Below are positions 1 through 9,018 of a DNA stretch of 64,000 bases, piece after piece. The DNA lies in contig CAZEQK010000012.1 of the NCBI GenBank assembly GCA_964514395.1, positions 12,372 to 76,371 on the forward strand, read 5' to 3'. This DNA comes from CAZEQK01 sp964514395 (lineage in GTDB: Bacteria; Bacillota; Bacilli; Tepidibacillales; Tepidibacillaceae). A program made the position numbers and the translations under genes. The notes under the pieces were generated by a model. The model was not told the origin of the DNA. It was given only the letters and a program-made list of their open reading frames with translations, and did no database searches. The stretch's first letter is position 1. The number at the start of each line of letters is the position of its first letter.

Positions 1-45
1 ATTAGATGTAGGGATGACACGAAAGAGGATTAGGAGGAGATAACC

Positions 46-2052
46 ATGAAGGAGTATATAACCGTTTGCCCCCACGATTGTCCTGATACCTGCTCCATTA
101 TAGCAAAGGTGAAAGATGGAAAGGTTGTTGCTACGAAGGGAGACCCAAGCCATCCCTTTACAAGAGGAGCCTTATGCGCAAAGGTGCTTCGCTATAAAGA
201 ACGAATCTATTCCCCAGATCGATTACTTTTTCCAATGAAAAGAGTTGGAAAAAAGGGGGAAGGACTATTTGAACGAATAAGCTGGGATGAAGCATTAGAA
301 GTAATGAAAGAGAAGATAGAGAATACATTAGATAGATTTGGAGGAGAAGCAATCTATCATTATAAAGGTAGTGGAACGATGGGAATTCTCCAAACGAAAT
401 TCCCCTCTGCCTTCTTTCATAAATTAGGAGCCAGTCAAACACAGGGTTCTTTATGCTGTCCTGCTGGAGACAAAGGCTGGAATTATTCAGTAGGTCCCTA
501 TGCTGTTAATCGCCCTGAATCAATGGCCCATTCTGATTTATTGCTTGTATGGGGAATGAATATGGCAACGACGAATATGCACATGCTCTCTTTTTTTCAA
601 GAGGCAAAGAAAAAGGGAGCAAAATTAATTGTGATTGACCCTTATCGAAACAGAACAGCAAAGCAAGCGGATTGGTATCTTCCTATTCGCCCTGGGACAG
701 ATGCTGCATTGGCACTAGGAATGATGCATGTATTAGTAGAAGAGGATCTTCTTGATCATGAATATATCGCTAACTATACATTAGGCTTTGATCAGCTAAA
801 GAAAGAATTAGCTGCTTATTCTCCTAAACGGGTAGAAGCGATCACCGGTATTCCTGTAGCTGATATTCAGAAGCTTGCTAGACTGTATGGAAAAGCGCGT
901 GCTCCATTTATTCGGTTGGGGATGGGGTTATCGCGTAATCGAAGGGGCGGTATGTCCATTCGTACGATTTCATTGCTTCCTGGCTTAGTAGGAGCATATC
1001 ACAAAAAAGGTGGAGGAGCGTTTTTTGCAACGGAAGGGGCTTTTCCATTAACTACAAATAAGGCTTTACAATTGGATACCCTTAAAAAACCTACTAGGTT
1101 ACTAGACAAAGTAAGGTTAGGAAGACATTTATTAGAGGAGACCAATCCAACTATATCCCTATTATTTATCTACGGTGGAAATCCTATCCTTTCTAGTCCA
1201 GAGGCAGGAAAAGTGAAAGAGGGATTATTACGTGACGACTTATTCACGGTGGTACATGAGCAATTTATGACAGATACAGCGATGTATGCAGATTTATTAC
1301 TACCAGCGACAACTTCCTTTGAGGCGTTTGATGTATATCAAAGCTATGGGCATACCTATTTACAAAAGGCAGAGCCAGTGATAGCACCACTTGGGGAAGC
1401 TTGGAGCAACTATAAGCTATATAGTCAACTTGCAAAAAAACTAGGCTTCACAGAGGATGTTTTTAATAAACCAATCGAGCAGCTTGCAGAAGAGCTACTC
1501 CCTTCCTTTGTTTCTAATACAGAATATGAAGACTTTCTCCTTGGAAAACCAATTGAACTGATAAAGCTGGAAGAAACCTTTACAGGCTCATTTTCTACCC
1601 CGTCAAAAAAATTAGAGTTTTTCTCAGAAACGATGGTAAAGGAAGGTTATCCAGGATTACCAACCTATACCGAGGTTAGTCATGAAGGAAATGGTGATTT
1701 GCATTTACTTACAGCACCAGCACATTATACCTTGAATACCTCCTTTGGTGGTGTGGAATCATTACGAAATAAAGAAGAGCGTCCCAAGCTATTGATACAC
1801 CCAAAGGATGCTTTTGAGCGTGGAATTCAAGAGGATAGTTGGATTGAAGCCTACAATGAAAGAGGTAGTACTCGTTTATGGGCAAGACTATCAGAGGATA
1901 CCCAGCGTGGTGTGGTAATAGCAGAAGGAGTTTGGTGGGGGAAGTATAATCATGGTGAGGCGCCGCTTAATACCCTAGCAAACGATAAATTGACAGATAT
2001 GGGGCGTGGAAGTACCTTGCATGATAATAGAATTTCCGTAAGGAAAATATAA
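46..2052 (+). CDS. Molybdopterin oxidoreductase, DMSO-reductase family
   Basis: A 668-residue cytoplasmic catalytic subunit of the Mo-bisMGD enzyme family. The N-terminus carries the Fe4S4 site (Cys8, Cys12, Cys16, Cys44). The motif GSLCCPAG puts Cys137/Cys138 near the expected metal-ligand region, so a Cys-ligated Mo is plausible but not proven. The central part is the molybdopterin domain. The last ~110 residues look like the dinucleotide-binding domain (motifs APAHYTLN and WWGKYNHG). There is no twin-arginine signal. The start is preceded by AGGAGGAG-like sequence at about 31-40. No electron-transfer subunit follows; a terminator does, and what lies upstream is outside the window. It resembles the stand-alone YoaE-like oxidoreductases of Bacillus; the substrate is unknown. 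mobA and mobB at 45-47 kb could supply its cofactor. Confidence 0.9.
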   Translation: MKEYITVCPHDCPDTCSIIAKVKDGKVVATKGDPSHPFTRGALCAKVLRYKERIYSPDRLLFPMKRVGKKGEGLFERISWDEALEVMKEKIENTLDRFGGEAIYHYKGSGTMGILQTKFPSAFFHKLGASQTQGSLCCPAGDKGWNYSVGPYAVNRPESMAHSDLLLVWGMNMATTNMHMLSFFQEAKKKGAKLIVIDPYRNRTAKQADWYLPIRPGTDAALALGMMHVLVEEDLLDHEYIANYTLGFDQLKKELAAYSPKRVEAITGIPVADIQKLARLYGKARAPFIRLGMGLSRNRRGGMSIRTISLLPGLVGAYHKKGGGAFFATEGAFPLTTNKALQLDTLKKPTRLLDKVRLGRHLLEETNPTISLLFIYGGNPILSSPEAGKVKEGLLRDDLFTVVHEQFMTDTAMYADLLLPATTSFEAFDVYQSYGHTYLQKAEPVIAPLGEAWSNYKLYSQLAKKLGFTEDVFNKPIEQLAEELLPSFVSNTEYEDFLLGKPIELIKLEETFTGSFSTPSKKLEFFSETMVKEGYPGLPTYTEVSHEGNGDLHLLTAPAHYTLNTSFGGVESLRNKEERPKLLIHPKDAFERGIQEDSWIEAYNERGSTRLWARLSEDTQRGVVIAEGVWWGKYNHGEAPLNTLANDKLTDMGRGSTLHDNRISVRKI

Positions 2053-2062
2053 TAAAAAAAAT

Positions 2063-2107
2063 AAAAAAAGCAAGCTCTGTTCCTAAAGGAACGGAGCTGC
2101 TTTTTTA
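2063..2107. terminator. Bidirectional rho-independent terminator
   Basis: The stem AGC-a-AGCTC-t-GTTCC pairs with GGAAC-g-GAGCT-GCT around a TAAA loop, flanked by an A-run on the left and a T-run on the right. It lies between the convergent oxidoreductase gene and the minus-strand export operon, so it can serve both. Confidence 0.85.
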
Positions 2108-2131
2108 TTATGAGTAAATATTTTAAACTGT

Positions 2132-4228
2132 CTAATTAAATTTTTTACCTGCTAACAATTTTTTGTAACCAGATTGGAATTGATAATATATATTTATTTT
2201 ATAGCTCGCCATATTAATTAAACTTTTATCATAGGTTAGCGTATAGCTTAAATAATGTGTACCTAACTCAAGATTAGGATAAGTAGATGATTGTAAACCT
2301 TCAAAATCCAAGACTTGTGAGAATAATTTATTTCCGCCAGCATCAATCATTTCTAAAACATAATTTTGTCCATCTATATTTCTCTCACCAATCAATTTCT
2401 TTCCTAAAGTGTAATCAAAGCTTATTGTAATTTTTTTATTTCTATAGTCCACCTGAGGAGTATAAAAGTCGTTTATTGTTAAGTTGTATGGATACAATGC
2501 GAGATCATTTAAATATTTCTTCGAATTTTTGATTTCTTCTGGAAGCTGATAAGAAACAGCTTTTACAAAAGAATCCGCTTGAATTTCACTTGTAGCAGTA
2601 CTGTTTCCAGTGATTGCTTCACCAATAATTAATTGTAAGTTTGAAGTGTCAAATCCTTGGGGAAAAGTACCCCAAACATCTAATATGGCCTGTTCCTGTG
2701 GAAGTATGTTCTGATCCACCTGAGAAACAGTTGCCGGAAATACAGTTCCATCTGGAGTTCGGAATTGAGCTAATATATTTGTAATAGGAATGGAGCGTTT
2801 TTCTAAATTTTTTGTTAAAAGTTTAACAGAAAAAATATCATAGGAATCACCATTAAAGGTATCAACTGCATCTACTGTATACGACCATTTGTTACCAATA
2901 TCGTCTAGTATGAAAGAATCTCCACTATTAATGACATGCATCGCCTCTGTTTCTGATACAGAAATGTGTAAGATGTCTGTATTAGCAGCTTGATCTGCAC
3001 CCTCTAGATAAATATTAGTAGTAGTAAAGGCATTTAAATAAGGTATCTTTGCTTGAAGCTCCATGGTTATTTGTTGACCAGGTAATAATGAGATAATATG
3101 ATCTGTATTTATCATCTTTGCATTTACAGTAATGGCATGATCTAGCTTATAATAACCAGTAAGGGAAGGAATAGGCAAGGTTTGATCACCATTATTTTCA
3201 ATTGTAAAGGTTGCTGCTAAAATATCTTGATCCTGCCATGGCCACTTTTGAAGGGAATCAAACATCACCGTATATGTACCTGAATCATTGGTATAATGAT
3301 AGGATTTACTTATTGTTCCCTTGCTAAATAAATCTGAAGATAAAGCATATTCCGCAACAGGTAATTCTACCGTTCCATTATTTACTGGAATCGATTGAGA
3401 GACGATTAGCTCCCATCCTTTTTCACCAGCTGTTACTGGTATATTACCAGATAAGGCACCATCGATTGTTGTAGATGGAGATACGGTTTTTCCTTGTTCA
3501 AAATCGCTACTGTCTAATGGATACATTGATCCGTTGTCTGTACGAATATAAAAGTGTGTGCTAGGAAGCTGAGCATTTAACTTTCCTGTATTTTTTGCAG
3601 AAAAATAGACAGTTGGCTGTAAATAGATCTCATTTTTATTTAATGAAACTCCCTGAACAGAAGTAGAAAAAGGATTTCCATTGAGCGCAATAAAGCGCTG
3701 GTTGTGTGCTGGAGTGATTGTAGAATAGTCTGCTGGTATGGTCAATTGACCAAGTGGTTTTTCTAAATCTGCAGCATTAAAATCCCATTTACTAGCTTTA
3801 AAAACTAAATCATGAAGGTTTACATTAGAATCAATGACAGTATAAAAATGATAGTCACGTGATGATCCAGCTAGGATTTGGTTTTGTCCTACATCCTGTG
3901 GGTATAGGTTTGTCGTATATTGAGTGCCAGAAGTTGATTCAAGTGTTATATGATAATCTGTTAATTGAATCGCTTTGCTACTTTCATTGTGAATAGAAAT
4001 GGTATATGTCACATAATTACCGTCATTTTTTGGTAGAATGTTGATATCTTTAAATTGAGCATAACTATTCTGATCCAAATCAATTTTACCCAATACAGTG
4101 GTATAAACTGCTTGATCTTCTGTTTGTAGCTGTGTGCTATCTGCAAATACGGGTAATGCTACAAAAATAGACAATAGAATACTAAAACTGATATATAACC
4201 AACGTTTCTGTGAAAATACTTTATTCAA
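2132..4228 (-). CDS. Secreted multi-domain beta-sandwich protein of the MacAB operon
   Basis: A 698-residue exported protein of unknown function. It has a Sec signal peptide (basic start, hydrophobic core SFSILLSIFVALP, likely cleavage after VFA). The rest reads as four or five tandem Ig-like or DUF4352-like beta modules. Each has alternating hydrophobic strands and phrases such as TYTISIHNESSKAIQLTDY (residues ~75-95), typical of proteins that modulate other surface or export components. The start is a TTG at 4228, chosen because AAGGAGGG lies 7 nt upstream; no in-frame ATG fits better. It follows the MacB-like permease by 18 bp and so is the last gene of that operon. It may be a cargo or an extracellular partner of the exporter; that role is inferred from position only. 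Confidence 0.75.
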   Translation of the reverse strand: MNKVFSQKRWLYISFSILLSIFVALPVFADSTQLQTEDQAVYTTVLGKIDLDQNSYAQFKDINILPKNDGNYVTYTISIHNESSKAIQLTDYHITLESTSGTQYTTNLYPQDVGQNQILAGSSRDYHFYTVIDSNVNLHDLVFKASKWDFNAADLEKPLGQLTIPADYSTITPAHNQRFIALNGNPFSTSVQGVSLNKNEIYLQPTVYFSAKNTGKLNAQLPSTHFYIRTDNGSMYPLDSSDFEQGKTVSPSTTIDGALSGNIPVTAGEKGWELIVSQSIPVNNGTVELPVAEYALSSDLFSKGTISKSYHYTNDSGTYTVMFDSLQKWPWQDQDILAATFTIENNGDQTLPIPSLTGYYKLDHAITVNAKMINTDHIISLLPGQQITMELQAKIPYLNAFTTTNIYLEGADQAANTDILHISVSETEAMHVINSGDSFILDDIGNKWSYTVDAVDTFNGDSYDIFSVKLLTKNLEKRSIPITNILAQFRTPDGTVFPATVSQVDQNILPQEQAILDVWGTFPQGFDTSNLQLIIGEAITGNSTATSEIQADSFVKAVSYQLPEEIKNSKKYLNDLALYPYNLTINDFYTPQVDYRNKKITISFDYTLGKKLIGERNIDGQNYVLEMIDAGGNKLFSQVLDFEGLQSSTYPNLELGTHYLSYTLTYDKSLINMASYKINIYYQFQSGYKKLLAGKKFN

Positions 4229-4246
4229 TATGTTTCCCTCCTTGTT

Positions 4247-5443
4247 TTATTCAAATTTCAATGCGTCGACTGGTCTTAAGGTGGATGCCTTATTTGCTGG
4301 TAATAATCCAAAAATTACACCGATTAATAAGGAAAAAGTAAAAGCAATGAGAATAACTTGACTAGATAATACGACTGCTAAACTTAAGAATTTACCCAAC
4401 AATTCAGCTCCACCAGCTCCCACGAAGATGCCCAATATACCTCCTGCACCGCCAAGAACCATAGATTCAATAAGAAATTGAATAAGAATATCCTTTCTTT
4501 TGGCTCCAATTGCCTTACGGATTCCAATCTCTCTTGTTCTTTCACTGACGGAAACTAACATAATATTCATGATACCTATTCCACCGACTAAAAGTGATAT
4601 ACTGGCAATACCTCCAAGCATCAAAGTCATTGTTTTGGTTATGGAACTAACTGTATCTAAGGTTTCCTGTTGGTTATATATCCTATATGGCTCATTATTT
4701 GAACGACTCTGACTTTGGGTAGTAGGGAATTTCTTTTTTAAATCCGCTTCTAAGATAGACATTACACTATCTACTTCATCAGGTGAATTTGCTTGAATAT
4801 ACATTGTTCTAATACCTTTGTTTCTTAAAAGACGTTCTGCAGTAGTAATCGGAATTAAGATAATATCATCATTGGAACCTGTCATGCTGGATCCTTTAGA
4901 TTCAAGAAGTCCTACAACATTAAACTTCGATCCGTTAATGATGACGCTTTGTCCAATCGGATTCTCCGTAGCAAATAGAGTTTTGGCCGTATCGACACCT
5001 AAAAGAGCAACCTTTTGTCGATATTGAATATCAATTGGTAGAATAAAACGACCACCTGATTGTACCTTATAATTACGAACCTCGGAATAATCGGGAGTAA
5101 TTCCATCCACAGATACATCTTCGTTATTGGTGCCATTTTTTGCTTTTACATTCCCACTAATTACTGGTGCTACTGCCTTTACACCAGGATTGTCAGCAAA
5201 GGTAATTGCTTCATTATAATTAAGTGTCGTTTTTGTTCCTTGACCCGTTATACGTACGGTTAACAAGTTGGAGCCAAGGCTTTCCACGCTGTCTTTAATC
5301 TGTTTCGTTGTCCCTTGAGCGATGGATATCAACAGAATAACTGCTGAAACACCGATGATGATACCAAGCATTGTTAAGAAAGATCGTAATTTATTACTGT
5401 AAATACTTTTCCAAGCCATTTTAAATCCCTGACTCATGTTCAT
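4247..5443 (-). CDS. MacB-like ABC transporter permease (FtsX family)
   Basis: Membrane subunit of a MacAB-type exporter. The order is a cytoplasmic N-terminal helix (MAWKSIYSNKLRSFLTMLGI), TM1, a ~220-residue extracytoplasmic MacB periplasmic-core-like domain, then three C-terminal TM segments forming the FtsX domain (SVSERTREIGIRKAIGAKR lies between TM2 and TM3). Three in-frame ATGs lie at 5449, 5443 and 5437. GGGGG sits 7 nt before 5443, so I chose that start; an upstream ATG at 5476 has no ribosome site. The start overlaps the end of the ATPase gene, indicating translational coupling. In Firmicutes such systems export peptides, antibiotics or lipids; the substrate here is unknown. Confidence 0.9.
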   Translation of the reverse strand: MNMSQGFKMAWKSIYSNKLRSFLTMLGIIIGVSAVILLISIAQGTTKQIKDSVESLGSNLLTVRITGQGTKTTLNYNEAITFADNPGVKAVAPVISGNVKAKNGTNNEDVSVDGITPDYSEVRNYKVQSGGRFILPIDIQYRQKVALLGVDTAKTLFATENPIGQSVIINGSKFNVVGLLESKGSSMTGSNDDIILIPITTAERLLRNKGIRTMYIQANSPDEVDSVMSILEADLKKKFPTTQSQSRSNNEPYRIYNQQETLDTVSSITKTMTLMLGGIASISLLVGGIGIMNIMLVSVSERTREIGIRKAIGAKRKDILIQFLIESMVLGGAGGILGIFVGAGGAELLGKFLSLAVVLSSQVILIAFTFSLLIGVIFGLLPANKASTLRPVDALKFE

Positions 5444-6137
5444 GTTCATTCCCCCGATCCTCAAGAATTTTACCATCCTGAATTCTAATGATGCGCTTTG
5501 CTTGATCGGCGATAGCTAAATCATGAGTGATGATAATGATGGTATGTCCCTGCTCGTTTAACTCCTTCATCATCCCCATAATTTCTTTTCCAGTAATGGT
5601 ATCTAACGCCCCAGTAGGTTCGTCAGCAAGCAGAATCGGAGGATTTCCAGATAGAGCCCTAGCAATTGCAACACGTTGCTGTTGTCCACCTGATAGCTCG
5701 CTAGGTCGATGATATATCCTGTCTCCTAGCCCAACCATCATTAATGAATCCTCTGCCTGCTTCTTTCTCTTTTTATGAGGCAATCCACGATATATTAATG
5801 GGAGCTCTACATTTTCTAAGGCAGATAGCTTTGGTAAAAGATTAAAGCTTTGAAAAATAAAGCCTATCTTTTCGTTTCGAATTTTGGCTAAACTATTATC
5901 TGATTGTTTGCTTATTTCCTGACTATCAAGCTTATAGCTTCCTTCATTAGGAATGTCTAAACAACCAATCATATTCATCAATGTAGTTTTACCAGAACCA
6001 GATGGCCCAATAATAGCTACAAATTCTCCAGAATAAATAGTGAAGGATACTTTTTGAAGTGCGTGAACCGTTTCTCCACCCATTTTATACCATCTACTTA
6101 AATTCTCTATCTTGATCAATGGCTCGTCATGTCTCAT
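5421..6137 (-). CDS. MacB/LolD-type ABC transporter ATPase
   Basis: A 238-residue nucleotide-binding subunit. It has Walker A GPSGSGKTT, the Q-loop region FIFQSFNLLPKLSALENV, signature LSGGQQQRVAIARAL, Walker B ILLADEPTGALD and the switch His in IIITHD. This is the classic LolD/MacB ATPase pattern. The start ATG overlaps the stop of the adaptor gene (TAATG), so the two are coupled. It energises the FtsX-type permease encoded next and forms a tripartite exporter with the adaptor. Confidence 0.95.
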   Translation of the reverse strand: MRHDEPLIKIENLSRWYKMGGETVHALQKVSFTIYSGEFVAIIGPSGSGKTTLMNMIGCLDIPNEGSYKLDSQEISKQSDNSLAKIRNEKIGFIFQSFNLLPKLSALENVELPLIYRGLPHKKRKKQAEDSLMMVGLGDRIYHRPSELSGGQQQRVAIARALSGNPPILLADEPTGALDTITGKEIMGMMKELNEQGHTIIIITHDLAIADQAKRIIRIQDGKILEDRGNEHEHESGI

Positions 6138-7243
6138 TAGCGATTGCCTCCTGGACCCGCTCCTCCACCTAGGCCAGGGGCTCTAAATCCACTAAATTGA
6201 CGGTTGGTATTTGTTTGAGATTGAGAACTACTAGGTAAAACAATCTGATCTTCTTCTTTTAAACCACTTGTGATTTCAATAAAGTTTTCATTATGTAGCC
6301 CAACCTCTACTGGCGTACGTTGTGTACCAGAATCAGTAGAAATAAGAACAAAGCTTTTGTTACGCATCTGTTCTACTGCTTCAATAGGAACGACCAATAC
6401 ATTATTTTTTTCCGCTACTTTAATTACTGTTTCTGCAGTCATGCCAATTTTAATATTTTTAGGATCTTTTAGATGAATGGTAACATCATAAACAGATACA
6501 CCATTCTGAGATTGGCCTTCTTCACCAATGTCAGTAACTGTTCCAGTAAATAATTGATTAGGGAAAGCATCTAAAGTGACTTGTGCTGTTTGTCCTTTTT
6601 TTATCTTTGTGATGTCTAATTCATCTACCTGAATAGTAACTTCTAAATCGCTATAATCGGTCACTGTTCCAATGGTAGAACCGTTATTAATCTGTTGCCC
6701 ACTATCAACACTTAATGTTGATAAGTACCCATCAATTGGAGAAACAATAGGGTTAGGTGGGATCTCATCCTCTTGATAGTTATGTATTTTAATCTGAGAT
6801 TGCTTTATACTTATTTGTAGCTTTTGGATATTAGCTTTTAAAGTATCTACATCGCTTTCTAACGATTGATTTCGAAGGTTTTTCTCTGCACTCTTTAAAT
6901 CTATTTGATTTTTTTCAAGATTTAACTCTTCCTGTTGAATGGAATCGCTATTGTCATTGCCGCTAAAAGTGACTATTATTTGTCCTTTCTTTACTTTATC
7001 TCCTTGGTTAACTAAGACATCCTTAATTTGACCTGCATCCAATACTCTTATAGATTCAACATTTACAGGGTTTACTGTCCCTGAACCAGAAACACTCACT
7101 AGCAAATTGCCTTTTTTTACAGTCATGGTATTAACCTTCGTATTTGTTGTTTGAGCTGTCTTTTTTGAACTCATCCCATAAACCGTAGCTCCTGCAGCAA
7201 TAATAATGAGTGCTACAGCTATTAACCACCATTTTTTCTTCAT
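6137..7243 (-). CDS. MacA/HlyD-like membrane fusion (adaptor) protein
   Basis: A 368-residue periplasmic-adaptor-type subunit. The N-terminal anchor helix is WWLIAVALIIIAAGATVYGM (residues 5-24). It is followed by the first half of a lipoyl domain (VSGSGTVNPV), a short coiled-coil hairpin (~105-155, rich in Q, E, L and K), the second lipoyl half (SPIDGYLSTLSVDSGQQI), a beta-barrel domain and a C-terminal domain. The last ~20 residues are Gly/Pro-rich (PGLGGGAGPGGNR). AAAGGAG lies 12 nt before the ATG. As first gene of the operon it is divergently transcribed from the repeat-protein gene at 7535 across a 291-bp region with paired candidate operators. Confidence 0.9.
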   Translation of the reverse strand: MKKKWWLIAVALIIIAAGATVYGMSSKKTAQTTNTKVNTMTVKKGNLLVSVSGSGTVNPVNVESIRVLDAGQIKDVLVNQGDKVKKGQIIVTFSGNDNSDSIQQEELNLEKNQIDLKSAEKNLRNQSLESDVDTLKANIQKLQISIKQSQIKIHNYQEDEIPPNPIVSPIDGYLSTLSVDSGQQINNGSTIGTVTDYSDLEVTIQVDELDITKIKKGQTAQVTLDAFPNQLFTGTVTDIGEEGQSQNGVSVYDVTIHLKDPKNIKIGMTAETVIKVAEKNNVLVVPIEAVEQMRNKSFVLISTDSGTQRTPVEVGLHNENFIEITSGLKEEDQIVLPSSSQSQTNTNRQFSGFRAPGLGGGAGPGGNR

Positions 7244-7337
7244 TCTTTGTCATCACTCCTTTATAAGGTATAAAATCACTCCCAGGGTTTATTAAAGGTT
7301 TTTTTTCACTTTCTATCTAAGAGTAGCCCTGTAATAT

Positions 7338-7352
7338 GTCAGGATGATGTCA
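7338..7352 (+). promoter_or_regulatory. Candidate response-regulator operator, site 1
   Basis: GTCAGGATGATGTCA. Two GTCA half-sites are spaced 11 bp apart, the usual spacing for OmpR/PhoB-type dimers. It sits ~95 bp upstream of the macA-like start. Its partner at 7456-7470 matches at 12 of 15 positions in the opposite orientation. The regulator is unknown; the OmpR-type regulator at 9274 is the nearest candidate. Confidence 0.45.
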
Positions 7353-7455
7353 AATTTATCAATGCAGGAAATAATTTGAAAAATTATGTTAATTTCTAGG
7401 AAGAATAGATTAATTAGAATTAAAAAGGGGACAATATTTACTGGTTGATAGTTTC

Positions 7456-7470
7456 TGACATATGCCTGAC
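7456..7470 (-). promoter_or_regulatory. Candidate response-regulator operator, site 2
   Basis: On the minus strand this reads GTCAGGCATATGTCA, with the same GTCAGG-N3-ATGTCA layout as site 1. It lies about 65 bp upstream of the secreted repeat-protein gene. The paired, inverted placement in a divergent promoter region is what makes it persuasive; binding is inferred. Confidence 0.45.
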
Positions 7471-7534
7471 GTATTCCTTCGTTAAGATGAGTTTGCGACA
7501 GACAGAATTTTATAAAAGGAGGGTAACTTAATCA

Positions 7535-8277
7535 ATGAAGAAAATGTGGCCAAAGCTTATGGTTGGTGCTTTATCCTTAGCATTAATCGTTCCAACGGTA
7601 TCGTATGCAGCAAGTAATGGTGATACATCCACACAGGATAACAATCAACAAACAGTAACTCAAAAGGAAACGCAAAAGTCTACCTTTAAACATCAAAGAG
7701 GAGATTTCCAGAAGCTAGATGATGCAACAAAGCAAAAACTAGCTGAAATACGCCAAAAGGTGAAAGATGGTACCTTAACAAAGGAACAGGCGCAAGAAGA
7801 AATGACAAAGCTAGGGATTAACTTTCCAGGAAAAAGAGGAGATTTCCCTAAGCTAGATGATGCAACAAAGCAAAAACTAGCTGAAATACGCCAAAAGGTG
7901 AAAGATGGTACCTTAACAAAGGAACAGGCGCAAGAAGAAATGACAAAGCTAGGGANNNNNNNNNNNNNNNNNNNNNNNNNNNNNNNNNNNNNNNNNNNNN
8001 NNNNNNNNNNNNNNNNNNNNNNNNNNNNNNNNNNNNNNNNNNNNNNNNNNNNNNNAAAGATGGTACCTTAACAAAGGAACAGGCGCAAGAAGAAATGACA
8101 AAGCTAGGGATTAACTTTCCAGGAAAAAGAGGAGATTTCCCTAAGCTAGACGATGCAACAAAGCAAAAACTAGCTGAAATACGTCAAAAGGTAAAAGATG
8201 GTACCTTAACAAAGGAACAAGCACAAGAGGAAATGTCAAAGCTAGGAATAAAATTTCCGCTTAGACAAAAGAAATAA
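7535..8277 (+). CDS. Secreted protein with tandem 46-residue SHOCT-like repeats (interrupted by assembly gap)
   Basis: The signal peptide is MKKMWPKLMVGALSLALIVP..., with probable cleavage after SYA, followed by a Gln/Thr-rich spacer. A 46-residue repeat then begins RGDFPKLDDATKQKLAEIRQ and continues with VKDGTLTKEQAQEEMTKLG. The helix-turn-helix part resembles SHOCT-type short oligomerisation motifs. Repeat starts are visible at 7697, 7835 and 8128, and the last copy ends INFPLRQKK-like. One hundred Ns (7956-8055) stand for an unresolved length and break the frame; the sequence after the gap is the same gene. AAAAGGAGGG precedes the ATG. The number of repeats is unknown. Function is unrecognised; a charged, helical extracellular protein next to a two-component system could be a stress-responsive envelope factor. 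Confidence 0.75.
7697..8265 (+). repeat. 138-bp tandem repeat inside the secreted repeat protein
   Basis: Unit length is 138 bp (46 codons). Copies start at 7697 and 7835, then one follows the gap at 8128. Copies 1 and 2 are nearly identical at DNA level, which implies recent expansion or homogenisation. The 55 bases before the N-run (7901-7955) are identical to the 55 bases after it (8056-8110). Confidence 0.9.
7956..8055. other. Assembly gap (100 Ns)
   Basis: A placeholder of exactly 100 Ns within the tandem repeat. Given the 138-bp period, the true join is an overlap of 55 bp or an insertion of 83 + 138k bases, not 100. Confidence 0.95.
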
Positions 8278-8387
8278 AGTAATCCATATCTATAACAGAA
8301 CATAGATATGAGAGGATATATATGCATTTAAGTCATTTGCAACAAGTAAATAAGTACTTACTTATAGAATGAACAAACATAGAGAAT

Positions 8388-8430
8388 GGAACATGACTTT
8401 CTATTAGATCAAAGTCTTGTTCCTTTCTTC
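8388..8430 (+). terminator. Probable terminator after the repeat-protein gene
   Basis: GGAACA-t-GACTTT pairs with AAAGTC-t-TGTTCC around a 10-nt loop, followed by a pyrimidine-rich TTTCTTC tail. The tail is weak, so termination may be partial. A second hairpin (CATATCTAT/ATAGATATG, ~8284-8309) lies just after the stop codon without a T-run. Confidence 0.5.
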
Positions 8431-8475
8431 ATTTGTTGTTTCTTTACATATTTTTTAGCCTAAGGAGAGGATTTA

Positions 8476-9006
8476 ATGAAATTAAAATTTATGCATATCT
8501 TGATTTACACCTTGGGATATCTCTTCGCAGGTATCTCTATTGTTGCGATACCGTTCTATTATTTATATATTAATAATGCAAATTACAGATTTATGCTAAG
8601 AGGCTCAAGCAATCTATTAGGTAATATCGCTTTAGGTGCCAGTATTGCAGCGGTTGGAATATGGGTCATTAGAAAAATTTACTTAGAAATAAAAAAGAGA
8701 GAAATAAAAGACTATAATATCACTAAACAATCTGCTCTATTTTTACGTAAGCATCATATTTTGATTGGTTGGGTCGTCATATTTGCTTCAACGGCTCACG
8801 GTATTTATTTTCTATTGAACTATCCTAATAGACAAAATGAGATATATACAGGTTTATTTATATGGCTAGCACTTGTATTTCTTGCTGGTATTGGAGCTTT
8901 CTTTGATTTTAAGCTTAAAGATAAAAGGAAACATAAGAAAATAAGAATTTACCATATTACTTTTTCTGTATTATTTTTATTGGGACTTATCATTCATGTT
9001 ATGTGA
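8476..9006 (+). CDS. Small haem-b-type membrane protein (ferric-reductase/cytochrome b561-like)
   Basis: A 176-residue integral membrane protein with about five TM helices. Two helices carry His pairs spaced by 14 residues: His94/His108 and His160/His174. That geometry is typical of bis-His ligation of two b-haems in the ferric reductase-like and cytochrome b families, so transmembrane electron transfer is the inferred role. No NAD- or flavin-binding domain is present. AAGGAGAGG lies upstream of the ATG. It is followed 12 bp later by a 44-residue membrane peptide and then by a two-component system, suggesting a small redox-sensing or redox-stress unit. Its exact family cannot be settled by eye. 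Confidence 0.7.
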   Translation: MKLKFMHILIYTLGYLFAGISIVAIPFYYLYINNANYRFMLRGSSNLLGNIALGASIAAVGIWVIRKIYLEIKKREIKDYNITKQSALFLRKHHILIGWVVIFASTAHGIYFLLNYPNRQNEIYTGLFIWLALVFLAGIGAFFDFKLKDKRKHKKIRIYHITFSVLFLLGLIIHVM

Positions 9007-9018
9007 GGTGTTATAATA

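Noticed and set aside
454..462. Selenocysteine in the oxidoreductase
   Set aside because: The metal-ligand region encodes ordinary Cys codons (TGC TGT), and there is no in-frame TGA.
7697..8265. CRISPR array
   Set aside because: The regular repeat is coding, 138 bp long, and has no spacers.
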